Below, one piece after another: positions 8,635 through 16,098 of a DNA stretch of 64,000 nucleotides. The translations under genes were made by a program, and so were the position numbers. This DNA is from Candidatus Amarobacillus elongatus (lineage in GTDB: Bacteria > Chloroflexota > Dehalococcoidia > Tepidiformales > Tepidiformaceae). Position 1 is the first letter of the stretch. Every line of letters starts with the position of its first letter. Location: positions 1-64,000 of the forward strand of contig JADJBX010000007.1 of NCBI GenBank assembly GCA_016703545.1, written 5' to 3'. The notes under the pieces were generated by a model that had not been told where the DNA came from, searched no databases, and saw only the letters and a program-made list of their open reading frames with translations.

Positions 8635-9819
8635 TCAGCCGGCGCGGACGGTGAGCTGGCGGGCGCCGCGAATAAGCAGGTCCGGCGCGCGCTGGGGGCC
8701 TGGCGGGAGCACCTCGATGGTGGCGAAGCGCGCGGCGAAGGTCCGCAGCAGGATCGCGAGCTCGAGCCGCGCGAGCGGTGCGCCAAGGCAGAAGTGAATC
8801 CCCTGCCCGAAGCTCAGCAGCCGGCCGGGGGAACGCGTGATGTCGAAGCGGTCCGGGTCTTCGAAGACGGCGGCGTCGCGGTTGGCGGAGCCCACGACGG
8901 CGAAGACGCTTTCGCCCGCGCGGAACTTCTTGCCCTCGAATTCGTGCGGGACGCGGACGAAGCGGTTGATCAGCTGCACGGGGCTGTCCCAGCGCAGCAT
9001 CTCCTCGACCGCCTGCGTCGCCAGCGAGGGATCGGCGCGCACCATCGCGTACTGGTCGGGGTGCGCGGCGAGCGCCATCAGCAGGTTCCCGACGGCGAAG
9101 GCGGCGGGGCCGTTGCCGGCGGTGGTGATGTGGATGATGAGCATGATCACTTCGTCGAGGGTGATCCGCTCCTTCGCCACCGCCTCCATGAGCACGGCGA
9201 TGACGCCACGGTGGCCGGGCGCGTGCTGGAGGTAGTCGGCGAACTGCGCGTGCGCCCCGGCGGCGGCGGCGAGTAGCTCGGGCGAGGGGTTCTCGGTGGA
9301 CCGCGCCGTCATGATCGGGTGGGCGAGGGAGCGCACGCCGTCGAGGTGCTCCGGCTGCACGCCGATGTAGGCGAGGATGGAGATGACGGCGTACGGCTCG
9401 GCCAGCTGCGAGACCACGTCGAACGGACGGCCGGCGGGAAGGCGCTGGACGAGATCGCGCGCCATGCCTTCGATCTCGGGCTCGAATTCGCGGATCTGGC
9501 GGGGAGTGAACGCCGCGTTCACCTCCGCCCGGATGCGGGTGTGGTCGGGCGGATCGCAGCTGCCGAGGATGGCGACATTCCCGAGCGGCGCTTCCGCGCG
9601 CATGTGCGACACGACCGCGCCCATGCCCGTTCGCGATGTCACGGGGTCGGACGAAAAGCGATCGTCATCGGTGAGGATGCGGAGGCAGTCGGCGTGCCGG
9701 GTGACGACCCACGCGCCGAAGTCCTGGCTCTTGAACACGGGGTCCTTCTCGCGCAGGCGCGCGAGGAAGGGGTACGGATCGGCCAGGTATGCCGCGGAGA
9801 ACGGTCGGAAAACAGCCAC
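8635..9819 (-). CDS. Cytochrome P450 with atypical I-helix
   Basis: About 394 residues, normal for soluble bacterial P450s. Heme loop FGQGIHFCLGAPLARLE (Cys344), ExxR helix EEMLRW and the HPDQ/ANRD motifs are intact. In the I-helix, where AGxET or AGHDT usually delivers protons to bound oxygen, the sequence is AGNGP (234-238): the acid and the threonine are both replaced. Such variants can rely on substrate hydroxyls or use peroxide; activity cannot be predicted. Start chosen at the GTG (MAVFRPFS...), eight bases after TACGAT; an ATG 13 codons upstream is also open. No ferredoxin or reductase gene lies adjacent. Confidence 0.9.
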   Translation of the reverse strand: MAVFRPFSAAYLADPYPFLARLREKDPVFKSQDFGAWVVTRHADCLRILTDDDRFSSDPVTSRTGMGAVVSHMRAEAPLGNVAILGSCDPPDHTRIRAEVNAAFTPRQIREFEPEIEGMARDLVQRLPAGRPFDVVSQLAEPYAVISILAYIGVQPEHLDGVRSLAHPIMTARSTENPSPELLAAAAGAHAQFADYLQHAPGHRGVIAVLMEAVAKERITLDEVIMLIIHITTAGNGPAAFAVGNLLMALAAHPDQYAMVRADPSLATQAVEEMLRWDSPVQLINRFVRVPHEFEGKKFRAGESVFAVVGSANRDAAVFEDPDRFDITRSPGRLLSFGQGIHFCLGAPLARLELAILLRTFAARFATIEVLPPGPQRAPDLLIRGARQLTVRAG

Positions 9820-9827
9820 GTCCCCCG

Positions 9828-9833
9828 ATCGTA
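9828..9833 (-). promoter_or_regulatory. -10 hexamer TACGAT of the P450 gene
   Basis: Eight-base gap to the GTG at 9819; slightly longer than at the other genes, so less certain. Confidence 0.4.
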
Positions 9834-9918
9834 GCGATCGTGGGCCTAGGGTGAACATTCCATCTGGCGCGAACGAGTCGGAGTTTCGCGGTTTTCGGTA
9901 CGAATGGGCGCCGGCGGA

Positions 9919-10791
9919 CTATCGGGAAATGAAATCGCGCACGGCAGCGGCGAAGGCGTCGGGCTGATGCAGCGGGATCTGGTGGCCGCTTTCGGGGATC
10001 TCGATGAACTCGCCACGCGGCAGGCGGCGCACCATCTCCTGCGCGATCTCGGTCGAGAGCATGCGGCTCTTTTCGGCCTTGATGACGAGCGTCGGGCAGG
10101 TGATGTGCTCCAGCGACTCCCAGAGGTACGGGATTTCGACGAGCGCGGCGCGGCCGGTGGCCTGGTTGATGTGCGGGTCGAAGCGAAACACGAGGTTCCC
10201 CGAGGCCTCATCGAGGACGAGCGACGCGGCCATCTGGCGGGTGAGGAAGTCGCTCGTCGCGCCCGGGTACATGCCCGCGAAGTGTTCCAGCGCCTCCGCC
10301 TCGGTACCGAAGCCGGGGGCGGAGCGCGCCTCGCCGGTGCTCTTGCGAATGCCGCGAGCGCCGGCGTCGGCCATCTGCGGGCCCATGTCGGCGAGGACGA
10401 GGTGCTTGAGGCGGTGGCTGTGGTCGCGGGCGTACGACATCGCGACGCGGCTGCCGATGGAGTGCGCGACGAGGTCGAACGCCTCCAGATCGAGCTCTTC
10501 GACGACGCCGCGGAAGTCCATGGCGAAGGCCCAGACGAGGTAGCCGCCGGGGGCGTGCTCGGATTCGCCGTGGCCGCGGAGGTCGGGCGCATAGACGGTG
10601 TAGTCCGGCCGCATGCGCGCGGCGATGTGCTCCCAGTAGCGCGCGTTGTTCATCAGGCCGTGCAGGAAGACCACGGGGTCGCCGGCGGGGTCGCCCCAGC
10701 GGATGTAGTGGTGGCGCAGGCCGTGCGCGTGCACGTAGCCATCGAAGCCGTGGTCGGGATGCGCGGTGTGGGCGGAGAGCTCGTCGGTCAC
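9919..10791 (-). CDS. Alpha/beta hydrolase
   Basis: 290 residues, single catalytic domain. Oxyanion motif FLHGLMNN (about 42-49), DLRGHGES turn (70-77), nucleophile Ser111 in AHSIGS (a GxSxG variant starting with Ala), an acid candidate in VIKAEKS, and catalytic His270 in ESGHQIP. The pattern matches esterase or C-C bond hydrolases of the MhpC/haloperoxidase group; substrate unknown. GTG start at 10791 lies seven bases after a perfect TATACT. The gene is separate from the P450 downstream (100-base gap) but same strand. Confidence 0.88.
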   Translation of the reverse strand: MTDELSAHTAHPDHGFDGYVHAHGLRHHYIRWGDPAGDPVVFLHGLMNNARYWEHIAARMRPDYTVYAPDLRGHGESEHAPGGYLVWAFAMDFRGVVEELDLEAFDLVAHSIGSRVAMSYARDHSHRLKHLVLADMGPQMADAGARGIRKSTGEARSAPGFGTEAEALEHFAGMYPGATSDFLTRQMAASLVLDEASGNLVFRFDPHINQATGRAALVEIPYLWESLEHITCPTLVIKAEKSRMLSTEIAQEMVRRLPRGEFIEIPESGHQIPLHQPDAFAAAVRDFISR

Positions 10792-10798
10792 GGGTCTC

Positions 10799-10804
10799 AG
10801 TATA
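10799..10804 (-). promoter_or_regulatory. -10 hexamer TATACT of the alpha/beta hydrolase
   Basis: Seven-base gap to the GTG at 10791; one of the clearest leaderless arrangements here. Confidence 0.65.
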
Positions 10805-10810
10805 CGGGAG

Positions 10811-10900
10811 TGGCCAGTTCCCAGAGCCCAGCGCTCGTGCCCCGGATGGAGCCGTCGGCTGCATGCCCTTTTCTCTTTTCTCGTTTCTCTTCTCTCTCTG
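10811..10900. repeat. Heptamer repeat segments between divergent genes
   Basis: AGTTCCC-AGAGCCC-AG at 10816-10831, then a polypyrimidine array at 10867-10900 reading (complement) as GAGAAAA/GAGAAAC-like 7-base units. Confidence 0.55.
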
Positions 10901-11039
10901 CCCCGGTCGGCCGAAGGGCGGAGCCGCGATTCGCGCGGGAGATGGGGTGCAGGGGGACGCGCAACTGGTGAAATACGTTCATCAGGAACAGCGGCTGACG
11001 AACGGGCAGCCTGCCGGCCGAAGCGAGGAGGACCCCGAA

Positions 11040-11246
11040 ATGTACGACTCCCAGGTGCGATTGATGGAAGTCCGGCTTCGCGCGGAGCGGGCGGCGAAGC
11101 GCGCGGAGCTGCGCGCGACGCTCGGGCCGGCGCCGGAGCTGGAACGGATCCGCCCGTTCGCGCGGAAGGTGATACCGCTGCCGGGCGTGGTCGACATCGT
11201 CCCCAACGGCGCGTGCCACTGGAGCGGGGGGCCGCAGGCGGCGTAG
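11040..11246 (+). CDS. Small hypothetical protein, 68 aa
   Basis: Starts MYDSQVRLMEVR with a strong ribosome-binding site GAGGAGGA seven bases upstream, which decides this start over longer open reading upstream. The first half is a charged helix (ERAAKRAELRATLG); the second half is hydrophobic with Pro-Gly turns (IPLPGVVDIVP) and a single Cys near the end. No family recognised. It sits alone between two repeat-rich gaps. Confidence 0.6.
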   Translation: MYDSQVRLMEVRLRAERAAKRAELRATLGPAPELERIRPFARKVIPLPGVVDIVPNGACHWSGGPQAA

Positions 11247-11247
11247 T

Positions 11248-11394
11248 CAGTGCTGAGTGCGGAGTGCTGAGTGCTGAGAAGTGGCCAGTCGCCAGGGCGC
11301 GGTGCTCAGGGCGGCTGGGCCGTCGCGAGGCGGCGGCCGGCGGCTATCGGCTGGCGGCCTCCCTTTTCTCCTTTCTCTTTTCTCCTATCTCTCG
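11248..11394. repeat. Cluster of three heptamer repeat arrays
   Basis: At 11249-11278 four units AGTGCTG/AGTGCGG/AGTGCTG/AGTGCTG; at 11279-11297 AGTGGCC-AGTCGCC; at 11340-11359 CGGCTAT-CGGCTGG; at 11360-11394 a polypyrimidine array of CTTTTCT-type units. All have a strict or near-strict 7-base period. The gap lies between converging genes (68-aa gene and SDR). Confidence 0.75.
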
Positions 11395-11451
11395 CCCGTG
11401 CCGCGGGACATCAGGAGGTCGCCGCGAACAGGCCCCGGCTCCGGGGCGTGA

Positions 11452-12462
11452 TCAGTGGCGGCCGCGGCGGAGGAGGAGGGCGCCGCCCCCCATGACTGCG
11501 GCCGCGAGCGCGGCGGTGCGCGCCGGGCGCGAAACCGCAAGGCGGGTGGTCGCGGTCCCGTTGGGGGCGCCGTCGTTCCAATCCCCGTGGGTGGAGCCGG
11601 GCCCCGCGGAGGGCGCGAAGAGGTTGTCCGTGCCATCGTCCGGGCGGCGGCTGTGCTGGTCGCGTTCACCCTTCCCCGCAAACAGCAGGTAGCGGTCGAC
11701 CAGCCGGGCGCTCAACGTCTGGCCGTTGAGGAGCAGCCGAGCGGAGCGCCCGGCGACGGCCTCGCGCGGAGGGCGTTCGGCGGCGCGCACGATGGCGCGG
11801 GCCACCATCTCCGGCTCGTAGATCGGCGGGATCGGCATCGGCATGGCTCCGAGACGCGATCGGGCGTGTGCGAACAGCGGGGTGTTGATGGACGCCGGCA
11901 TGATTTCGACCAGCGAGATGCCGGGATGGTGGCGCTTCAGTTCGAGGCGGACGGATTCGGAGAAGCCGCTGACGCCGTGTTTCGCCGCGCAATAGGCCGA
12001 TTGCAGTGGCACGGAACGCCGCGCGAGCGCGGAGGAAACGTTGATGATGACGCCCTCGCCGTAGGGGCGCATGTGGGTGAAGGCGGCCTTCGTCCCGTAC
12101 ATCTCCCCGAGCAGGTTCACCTCGATCACGCGCCGGATCTCCTCGGGGGTGACCTGGGCGATGGTGCCGTAGAGGGCGACGCCGGCGTTGTTCACCCAGG
12201 TGTCGATGCGGCCGAATTCGCGCTCGGCGGCGTCGGCGAGGGCGGCGACCTGCTCCCAATCGGAGACGTCGGTGGGCACGGCGAGGGCGGTGCCGCCCGC
12301 GTCCTCGACTTCGCGGGCGGCGACGGCGAGGGCCTCGGGGTTGCGGGCGGCAAGCACGACGCGCGCACCGAAGTGGCCGAAGTGCGCCGCCGTCTGCCGC
12401 CCGATGCCCGAGGAGGCGCCGGTTATGACAACGGTCTGTTCGTGCAGCGGTGTTCGGCGCAC
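11452..12462 (-). CDS. Short-chain dehydrogenase/reductase with C-terminal membrane tail
   Basis: 336 residues. Rossmann core with cofactor loop TGASSGIG, NNAGVALYG, Ser in NVSSALARR and YCAAKHG active site (YxxxK). NADP preference is likely but not shown. The ordinary SDR ends near residue 240; the extra C-terminal part has a basic/polar linker and a final hydrophobic helix followed by RRGRH, so the enzyme is probably tethered to the membrane. The GTG at 12462 lies four bases after the stop of the DUF2231 gene, indicating coupled translation; longer starts would overlap that gene. Substrate unknown. Confidence 0.85.
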   Translation of the reverse strand: MRRTPLHEQTVVITGASSGIGRQTAAHFGHFGARVVLAARNPEALAVAAREVEDAGGTALAVPTDVSDWEQVAALADAAEREFGRIDTWVNNAGVALYGTIAQVTPEEIRRVIEVNLLGEMYGTKAAFTHMRPYGEGVIINVSSALARRSVPLQSAYCAAKHGVSGFSESVRLELKRHHPGISLVEIMPASINTPLFAHARSRLGAMPMPIPPIYEPEMVARAIVRAAERPPREAVAGRSARLLLNGQTLSARLVDRYLLFAGKGERDQHSRRPDDGTDNLFAPSAGPGSTHGDWNDGAPNGTATTRLAVSRPARTAALAAAVMGGGALLLRRGRH

Positions 12463-12466
12463 GGCG

Positions 12467-12988
12467 TTACCGGTGGGACGGCCGGGCGGAGCCGGGGGCA
12501 GCGCCGTGGCGAACCTGCTGGTCGCGTTCGGCCTCGGCATCCTCGGGGATCATGCCGATATGGTTGCGGTAGACCATTTCGCCGCCCAGCCAGCCGGAAA
12601 TACCGAGCATGCCGACGCCCACGGCGTGAAGCGCGAGCACGAGGCCGAGGCGTCCGCCATCCACGGCGCCGTCATCGAGCATGAGCACCATGGCGATGGC
12701 GAAGAGCGCGACGACGCCGAGGTTCAGCGCCATGTGCATGAGGCCGGTCCGGCGCGCCTCACTGTGGGCGACGACGGTGACGAAATCGCCGAGCCCGGGG
12801 AGGGCGGCGATGAGCGCGGAGACGATCGCGGCGATGCCGGACCAGAAGGCGATGTCGTACCACATGGGGTCCTTGTCGGTCCCGTAATAGACGATGTCGC
12901 TGACGAGGGTCCAGACGAACAGGCCGATGGGGATGCCGACGAGGGTGGCATGGAGGGGGTGGCCGCCAATGGCGAACTTGCTGCGCAT
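12467..12988 (-). CDS. DUF2231-family membrane protein
   Basis: 173 residues, begins with the family signature GHPLHATLVGIPIGLF and has four membrane helices (about 14-34, 44-64, 82-104, 113-135) with a charged cytoplasmic tail. The family is often found beside oxidoreductases and may bind a redox cofactor, but its function is not established. AGGAGG six bases before the ATG. First gene of a pair with the SDR; divergent from the sigma-factor gene. Confidence 0.82.
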   Translation of the reverse strand: MRSKFAIGGHPLHATLVGIPIGLFVWTLVSDIVYYGTDKDPMWYDIAFWSGIAAIVSALIAALPGLGDFVTVVAHSEARRTGLMHMALNLGVVALFAIAMVLMLDDGAVDGGRLGLVLALHAVGVGMLGISGWLGGEMVYRNHIGMIPEDAEAERDQQVRHGAAPGSARPSHR

Positions 12989-13180
12989 GAGAATCCTCCT
13001 GGGGGCTCGGATTCGATTGTCCGCCCCGGCGCCACACGGCCATCGCGCAACGATGGCTCGGACGTTGCACTTCCAATACAGGAGGGGCCCGGCGCCAGGG
13101 CGGGATTTCGCTCACGATTGTTTGAGGTTTCTGGCGATTCGGTTGTAGTGTGTGGCGCGATACCGCGCCGGGGGCCTCCG

Positions 13181-13672
13181 ATGCCAGGAGAAGGTCAGCG
13201 TTCGGCGATTGCCGCGGCCCGCGCGGATGCCGGCTTCGGCGACTTCTACGACCGCACGGCAACGGCGGCGTTTTCGCTCGCGCTGCGCATCACGGGGGAC
13301 CGCGAGCGGGCGGCGCGGGCGTGCGAAGCGGCGTACGTGGAGGCCTGGAACAACCGCCCCGGGGAAGGCGCGCCGAGCGAGAGCGCGCTGCTCGGTATGG
13401 TGCGGGTACAGGCCCTCGCAATTGGGGCCATCCCGCCGTCAACAGAACGCGAAGACGGTTCGTATATTAGCCCGAAGCAGGTGCGAGACGTGCTCGACCG
13501 GCAGCCGCCGGAGGTCCGCCGCGCCCTGGAGCTCGCATATTTCGGGGGCCTGCCGGTGAGTGAGATCGCGGAGTTGCTGGCGGTGCCGGCGCCATCGCTG
13601 CGAACGGCGATGCGGCGGGCGCTGCTGGAGCTGGGCGAACTCGGCCGGAAGGGGCAGGGACAGGACGCATGA
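13181..13672 (+). CDS. ECF-type sigma factor
   Basis: 163 residues. Region 2 is recognisable but weak (DFYDRTATAAFSLALRITGD...EAWNN); region 4 is clear: LDRQPPEVRRALELAYFGG then helix-turn-helix VSEIAELLAVPAPSLRTAMRRALLEL. It overlaps the cupin gene downstream by four bases (ATGA), the usual layout of a sigma factor with its anti-sigma factor. ATG at 13181 chosen because the open frame upstream lies over the divergent promoter region and has shadow composition; no strong ribosome-binding site is visible. Confidence 0.82.
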   Translation: MPGEGQRSAIAAARADAGFGDFYDRTATAAFSLALRITGDRERAARACEAAYVEAWNNRPGEGAPSESALLGMVRVQALAIGAIPPSTEREDGSYISPKQVRDVLDRQPPEVRRALELAYFGGLPVSEIAELLAVPAPSLRTAMRRALLELGELGRKGQGQDA

Positions 13673-14169
13673 GCAGGACGGACCCATCACCGTTCGCCGC
13701 GCTGCTGGACGAACTGGCGGAGACCGACGACGAGCGCGCCACGATGGCCACGGCGCTGGACCTGCTCGCGTACGCGGCGCCGCCGGCCACGCCCGTCGCC
13801 GGGCTGCGAACGCGCGTGCTGGAGCGCATCGCCGAGCCACGGCCGCCGGTGTTCAGCGTCGGCATTTCGCTGTTCGCGCGTTCGAACGACATGGAATGGC
13901 TCCCGTACGCGCCGGGGGTGCAGGTGAAGCTGCTGTACGTGGACCCGGCGACGGGGGCGCAGACGGTGCTGGTGAAGATGGAGCCGAACGTCCCCTTCCC
14001 GGAGCACCCGCACCCGGCAATCGAGGACCTGTTCCTGATCGAAGGGGACGCGTACGTCGGGGACGTGCTGATGCGTGCGGGGGACTACTGCCGCGCGCCG
14101 GCGGAGACGGAGCACAACGATGTCCGCTCCGGGCCGTCGGGGGCGCTGTCCCTGGTCGTCAGCAGGTGA
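13669..14169 (+). CDS. ChrR-like cupin anti-sigma factor
   Basis: 166 residues. The C-terminal half is a ChrR-type cupin with a metal site FPEHPHPAIEDLFLIEGD and GDYCRAPAETEHN (His, His, Glu, His). The N-terminal 60 residues are helical and should hold the sigma factor, but the HxxxCxxC zinc motif of classical ChrR anti-sigma domains is absent. In the known family, cupin plus zinc domain senses singlet oxygen or organic peroxides; here only the cupin logic is preserved. Gene order and overlap with the sigma factor support the pairing. Confidence 0.78.
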   Translation: MSRTDPSPFAALLDELAETDDERATMATALDLLAYAAPPATPVAGLRTRVLERIAEPRPPVFSVGISLFARSNDMEWLPYAPGVQVKLLYVDPATGAQTVLVKMEPNVPFPEHPHPAIEDLFLIEGDAYVGDVLMRAGDYCRAPAETEHNDVRSGPSGALSLVVSR

Positions 14170-14183
14170 GGGCGTGCGCGCCC

Positions 14184-14290
14184 GGAGAAAAGAGATACGA
14201 GAAAAGAGATAAGGGTGACCACGTCCCTGCCAGGCACCCGGGTGACCGAGGGTTGTCCCGCTTTTCTCCTTTCTCCTTTCTCTTTTCTCA
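14184..14290. repeat. Facing heptamer arrays forming a long inverted repeat between converging genes
   Basis: Left arm 14184-14214 is four units GAGAAAA-GAGATAC-GAGAAAA-GAGATAA; right arm 14261-14290 is their polypyrimidine complement (CTTTTCT/CCTTTCT units). The arms could pair over about 28 bases with a 45-base loop, and may act as a bidirectional terminator for the anti-sigma gene and the DinB-like gene, whose stop lies inside the right arm. Confidence 0.7.
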
Positions 14291-14851
14291 GGCGCCGGAG
14301 CGCCTCGCCACCTCCTCCAGCCGCATCTTGCGCTGGTTCGGCTCGCTGGTCTTGAAGTTGGGCTGGTAGTCGCTCTTGCGGCCGAGGATCTGGGCGCCGT
14401 GCTGGCGGTCGTGGCGGTAGAACGACCGGAGCCACTGCAGCACGGTCAGGCTGCCGAACATCGGGCTTACGGCCGTGCGGTCGAACGCCTCGAGCGGCAG
14501 GCCGTCGATGAGGCCGAGGGTGTAGGCGCGTTCAATTTCGAGCGCGTGCACGAGTTCGCTCACGGGGTGGTTGTTCGCGAGTTCGATGGGGATGGCGACG
14601 GGCTCGCCGCGGACGCCGCGCAGGTCGACGCCGTCCTCGCGGATGGCCGCCTTCACCCAGGCGTCGTAACTGCGTTCCATCTCCCAGAGATGCGCGAGCT
14701 GCTCGACGGCGGTCCACTGTTCCTCACCCTGGGCGTCGACGGGGACGCGAAGGGCGTCCTCGGGCGAGAGGGAGCGGGCGGCGGCGAGCAGCTCGGACCG
14801 CTGCTCCTTCATCTTCGCAACCAGTTCGTCGACCTGTTCACGCGTCGCCAT
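14288..14851 (-). CDS. DinB-like four-helix protein
   Basis: 187 residues. The DinB/YfiT-type bundle is recognised by VEQLAHLWEMERSYDAW near residue 50-70 and the C-terminal FYRHDRQHGAQI; His residues in these helices (HLW, RHDRQH) can form the metal site. Members are metal-dependent thiol transferases or stress proteins; this one's substrate is unknown. The start MATREQ at 14851 has GGAGG five bases upstream and overlaps the end of the small membrane gene before it. Confidence 0.75.
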   Translation of the reverse strand: MATREQVDELVAKMKEQRSELLAAARSLSPEDALRVPVDAQGEEQWTAVEQLAHLWEMERSYDAWVKAAIREDGVDLRGVRGEPVAIPIELANNHPVSELVHALEIERAYTLGLIDGLPLEAFDRTAVSPMFGSLTVLQWLRSFYRHDRQHGAQILGRKSDYQPNFKTSEPNQRKMRLEEVARRSGA

Positions 14852-14999
14852 GGGAGCCTCCGGGGAGCTTTCTGGTGAGCCACCGGATCCCCTGCCAGGC
14901 GCCATAGGGTATGGCGGCCGCGAGGGCGATGAGCGTCACGGCGCCACCATACACGGTTCCGAAAGCGAGCGAGACGAGCCAATCGAGGAGGATGCCCAC
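14838..14999 (-). CDS. Small membrane protein, 53 aa
   Basis: Reads from a GTG at 14999: a short start GILLDWLVSLAFG, then one or two hydrophobic segments (VTLIALAAAIPYG) and a basic tail ending GGSHGDA. Its stop overlaps the start of the DinB-like gene by 14 bases, so the two are translationally coupled. A perfect TATACT lies six bases before the GTG. No family recognised; the gene is easily missed because of its size. Confidence 0.65.
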   Translation of the reverse strand: MGILLDWLVSLAFGTVYGGAVTLIALAAAIPYGAWQGIRWLTRKLPGGSHGDA

Positions 15000-15005
15000 G
15001 GCGGA

Positions 15006-15011
15006 AGTATA
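15006..15011 (-). promoter_or_regulatory. -10 hexamer TATACT of the 53-aa membrane protein gene
   Basis: Six-base gap to the GTG at 14999; drives that gene and the DinB-like gene. Confidence 0.6.
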
Positions 15012-15035
15012 GCCGCGGGCGACGCCTCTCCCCGG

Positions 15036-15728
15036 TCAGCCCTGCTGCGTCCATGCCTCCTTGACGGTGGCCGCGGCGCGCGGGATGGCCGACGTATCGA
15101 TGTTCATGCCGTCGTACTCGAGCTCCTCGATGACGACGCCGGGAATGCGGTCGCTGATCCGCGTGACGAGCAGGGGCAGGTCGCGGAGCTGGCGTTCGGC
15201 CAAGGCGGCGACGCGGTAATCGCCCATCGCGAGCGCGGTCGCGTGCAGCATGCCCGCGCCCTGCGCGAGCAGCGTGAGGGCGACGACATCGTCGCGGAGC
15301 ATGCGCGAGACGGGCTCGGTGCGGAAGCGGTTGAACATGCCGGTGACGACGCCCGAGAGCGGCGTCACCATCCGGCGCAGGAACGAACCGGGGGCCCCGC
15401 CGAAGTCATCGAGGCAGTCCTTCGTGCTTTCGACGTGCGAATCGAGCAGCTGGCTTGCGGCGGTGATGAGCGGCGAAACGTCGTGGAAGCGGATGAGGCC
15501 GGCGTCGCGCTCCTGGACCTGCAGGACCTTGAGGGTGTGTTTCTGCGCGCCAAGCAGGTCGGCGAGGTGACGGCGAAGCTGCTGCGAGCGTTCGGTCACG
15601 GTGGCATCGAGGGCGGGCTGGCTGAACGAATCCTCGGCGGCGTCGTCGTGGCGGCGGAACATGGCGGTGGCGATACCGGCCGCGCCGGCGCCGGCCACGC
15701 TGGCGGCGATGGTTGCTTTGCGATTCAT
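15036..15728 (-). CDS. Membrane-anchored helical protein, possibly ferritin-like (DUF892-like)
   Basis: 230 residues. One N-terminal hydrophobic segment (ATIAASVAGAGAAGIATAMF, 5-24), then an all-helical domain. Helices with LGAQKHTLKVLQVQERDAG, HVESTKDCLDDFGG and GMLHATALAMGDYRVAALAE resemble the ferritin-like bundle of stress proteins such as YciE, but iron ligands are not clearly conserved, so this is a weak assignment. ATG at 15728 has GGAGG ten bases upstream; an open frame further upstream is not credible. A 112-base gap separates it from the coiled-coil operon upstream on the same strand. Confidence 0.6.
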   Translation of the reverse strand: MNRKATIAASVAGAGAAGIATAMFRRHDDAAEDSFSQPALDATVTERSQQLRRHLADLLGAQKHTLKVLQVQERDAGLIRFHDVSPLITAASQLLDSHVESTKDCLDDFGGAPGSFLRRMVTPLSGVVTGMFNRFRTEPVSRMLRDDVVALTLLAQGAGMLHATALAMGDYRVAALAERQLRDLPLLVTRISDRIPGVVIEELEYDGMNIDTSAIPRAAATVKEAWTQQG

Positions 15729-15840
15729 AGGGATTCGACCTCCATCGAATGGCGCGCCGCGCGGGGCGCCCTGTGCCAGTGTCGGGAGGGAGCGGTAGCG
15801 CCCCGGACGCCGGTCGATGGCGATGGCTTGCAGAGGGGTG

Positions 15841-16098
15841 TCAGCGCGGCGGCTTGAACCCACGCCAGAGGAAGGGGTCGATGTCGCGGCGGCGAAGCTG
15901 CTCGCGCAGGCGCTCGACTTCGGCCGAGAGCTCGTCGCGTTCGGCGCGAAGGTCGGCGATGTGATCGCGCAGGGCAGCGGCGAGCAGCTCGGCTTCGCGC
16001 ACGCGGCGTTCGACCTCGCGCCGGAGGCGGGCGGCCTCCGCGGGGATGTCGTGCTGCCGCGAGGGCGAGAGCACCGCGAGGCTGCGGTGGGGCTTCAC
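15841..16098 (-). CDS. Coiled-coil protein, 85 aa
   Basis: Residues 18-72 are a near-continuous coiled coil (LRREVERRVREAELLAAALR, then LRAERDELSAEVERLREQLR), ending in DPFLWRGFKPPR. GTG start overlaps the stop of the preceding coiled-coil gene by four bases (GTGA). No family recognised. The pairing of two coiled-coil genes in one operon suggests partners in a complex or scaffold. Confidence 0.65.
   Translation of the reverse strand: MKPHRSLAVLSPSRQHDIPAEAARLRREVERRVREAELLAAALRDHIADLRAERDELSAEVERLREQLRRRDIDPFLWRGFKPPR

Noticed and set aside
6672..8786. 704-codon open frame on the minus strand
   Set aside because: Antisense shadow of the multi-PAS kinase, with Arg/His/Pro-rich composition typical of GC-rich shadows.
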